This document shows positions 62,908 to 64,000 of a DNA stretch of 64,000 bases, one piece after another; positions within the stretch are counted from its first letter, which is position 1, and each line of letters starts with the position of its first letter. The position numbers and the translations under genes were made by a program. Origin of the DNA: Plasmodiophora brassicae (taxonomy: Eukaryota > Endomyxa > Phytomyxea > Plasmodiophorida > Plasmodiophoridae); NCBI GenBank assembly GCA_039704465.1, contig JASFAU010000003.1, positions 558,001-622,000 on the forward strand. The letters are read 5' to 3'. The notes below the pieces were generated by a model. The model worked only from the letters and a program-made list of their open reading frames with translations. It searched no databases and had not been told where the DNA came from.

Positions 62908-64000
62908 ATGCCCACGGTCCTGTGTCTTGGTGTGCCGGCCAACGCGACGGTTGGCATCGATCTGGCCTGCTGGCAAGTTGGGCCCAAGTTCCAGGGTATA
63001 TGCCAGGTGCCGACCGGTCCGCATTACATCTATACGGGCGGCGATGGCGTTCATGGCATGCGCACGGGCCAGTTTGTCGTCTTGGAACCTGACGGTAGTG
63101 ACGTCTGGGTTGGGCGCTGGGACCCTGTCACTGAGCAGCTTGTCGTGCTGTCTGATGAAGACGAGTACAACCGGTACGCCGATGGTATGTGTGTGGTGAT
63201 GTGATTGATGCCTGCGGACGTCGGCATTGTCGTTAACCGAGTCCATCAGGCGTTCGCAGGCATGACTTCGATCTGGGCCTGGGCCCGTATCCGTTCGAAT
63301 CGTTTGACGACTGGAGGTCGCTGACTAACTTTATCTCGAACGATGTGCTCAAGAAGTTGTCTCCTGTGGGCAACGGCGTCATATCCGGGTCGCAGGCGCC
63401 TGGCGCTGAGTGCAACGTTGAAACAACCCGCATTTATTTCACCGACCTGGAGTCGTTCACTCCAAGAAGGCCCATGGCGCCACACGAGCTGACGCGGGCA
63501 TACCTGGATCGGTCCGATCAGCTCGAGGCCATCGCTGGCAACGACTGGGATGCCATCCTTGGTGAGCTGCAATACGCGTTTGTCCTGTTCGTCATTGGGC
63601 AATCGTTCGAAGGGTTCGAACAGTGGAAACGACTGCTCTCCCTGGTGTGCACCTGTCCGCGGGCAATGACCGATCATCGCCCATTCTATGGGAATTTTAT
63701 CAGTACGTTCATGCATGTGCGTGCCGACCCTATTGTCCTGGTGCCTAATTTCGCCTGGTCAGATGTCCTGTGCAGCCAGATGAAACAGGCGCCGGATGAT
63801 TTCTTTGCATGCGACCTGACGAGGCACAACTTCCTGACCCGCTGCCTGTCGGACCTGTTTGAGCTCGGCGAGGATACACCCCTGCGACCCGCCCTGCATC
63901 GGCTGCGGGCCTTGGTCAGCAGCAAATTCGGGTGGCATCTCACGGGTGCACCCGTGCTGAACGCACAAGGCACATTCAACAGCGACGATGAAGACGCGCC
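62908..64000 (+). CDS. AAR2: AAR2 splicing factor, C-terminus beyond the window
   Basis: AAR2 binds PRP8 and keeps BRR2 off during U5 snRNP maturation. The N-terminal domain has GVPANATVGIDLACWQVGPK then FQGICQVPTGPHYIY; a 65-nt GT-AG intron (63185-63249) follows. The second exon has LGPYPFESFDDWRSLTNFIS, ILGELQYAFVLFVIGQSFEG, FEQWKRLLSLVC and FACDLTRHNFLTRCLSDLFE, the typical AAR2 C-terminal domain. The first in-frame ATG is at 62908, but the frame is open to about 62674, so the start is unsure. The frame is open at the right edge. Confidence 0.93.

Overview
This is nuclear DNA of a small-genome eukaryote, probably a protist or fungus-like microbe. The evidence is spliced genes with GT-AG introns of mostly 49-71 nt, an O-GlcNAc transferase, a Sec1/Munc18 SNARE regulator, an AAR2 snRNP factor, and an unusually dense and diverse transposon load. 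I cannot name the species from sequence alone; very short introns and tight gene spacing would fit, for example, a plasmodiophorid-like rhizarian, but that is inference.

Layout. Bases 357-9558 are one unit bounded by 28-bp inverted repeats. It carries a multi-exon CACTA/En-Spm-type transposase (Tnp2 plus DUF4218), an uncharacterised acidic protein, a tyrosine recombinase with a complete R-K-HxxR-H-Y set, a small two-exon gene, and arrays of GCTACAT/ATGTAGC palindromes just inside both ends. Bases 9756-10372 are a Ty3 3' end. Bases 11311-14031 are a hAT element. Bases 14388-18222 are a truncated Ty3 element (Ty3-C).

From 18.5 to 39.5 kb a second, decayed Tnp2 gene has been cut apart by later insertions: a solo copia LTR, a 14-kb Ty3 element (Ty3-A, identical 134-bp LTRs) and a 5.3-kb Ty3 element (Ty3-B, identical 176-bp LTRs). 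Ty3-A is itself interrupted by a Tc1/IS630-like transposon, by a 375-bp TRIM element whose LTRs contain a tRNA-like Pol III unit, and by a full copia element (Copia-1). Each join restores the interrupted reading frame and most have exact target duplications. From 39.5 to 48.4 kb lies a mosaic of truncated, partly inverted copia, Ty3, Tc1 and hAT pieces plus a foldback element with hairpin ends.

From 48.5 kb host genes begin. A short-chain dehydrogenase/reductase gene (48551-55483) is split by a solo LTR, which is split by a PIF/Harbinger element, which carries further insertions. Then come four tightly packed host genes: O-GlcNAc transferase (+), a small single-pass membrane protein (+), a Sec1/Munc18 protein (-) and AAR2 (+, running off the right edge). 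The host genes are functionally unrelated to each other; this is the edge between a gene-dense region and a nested transposon block.
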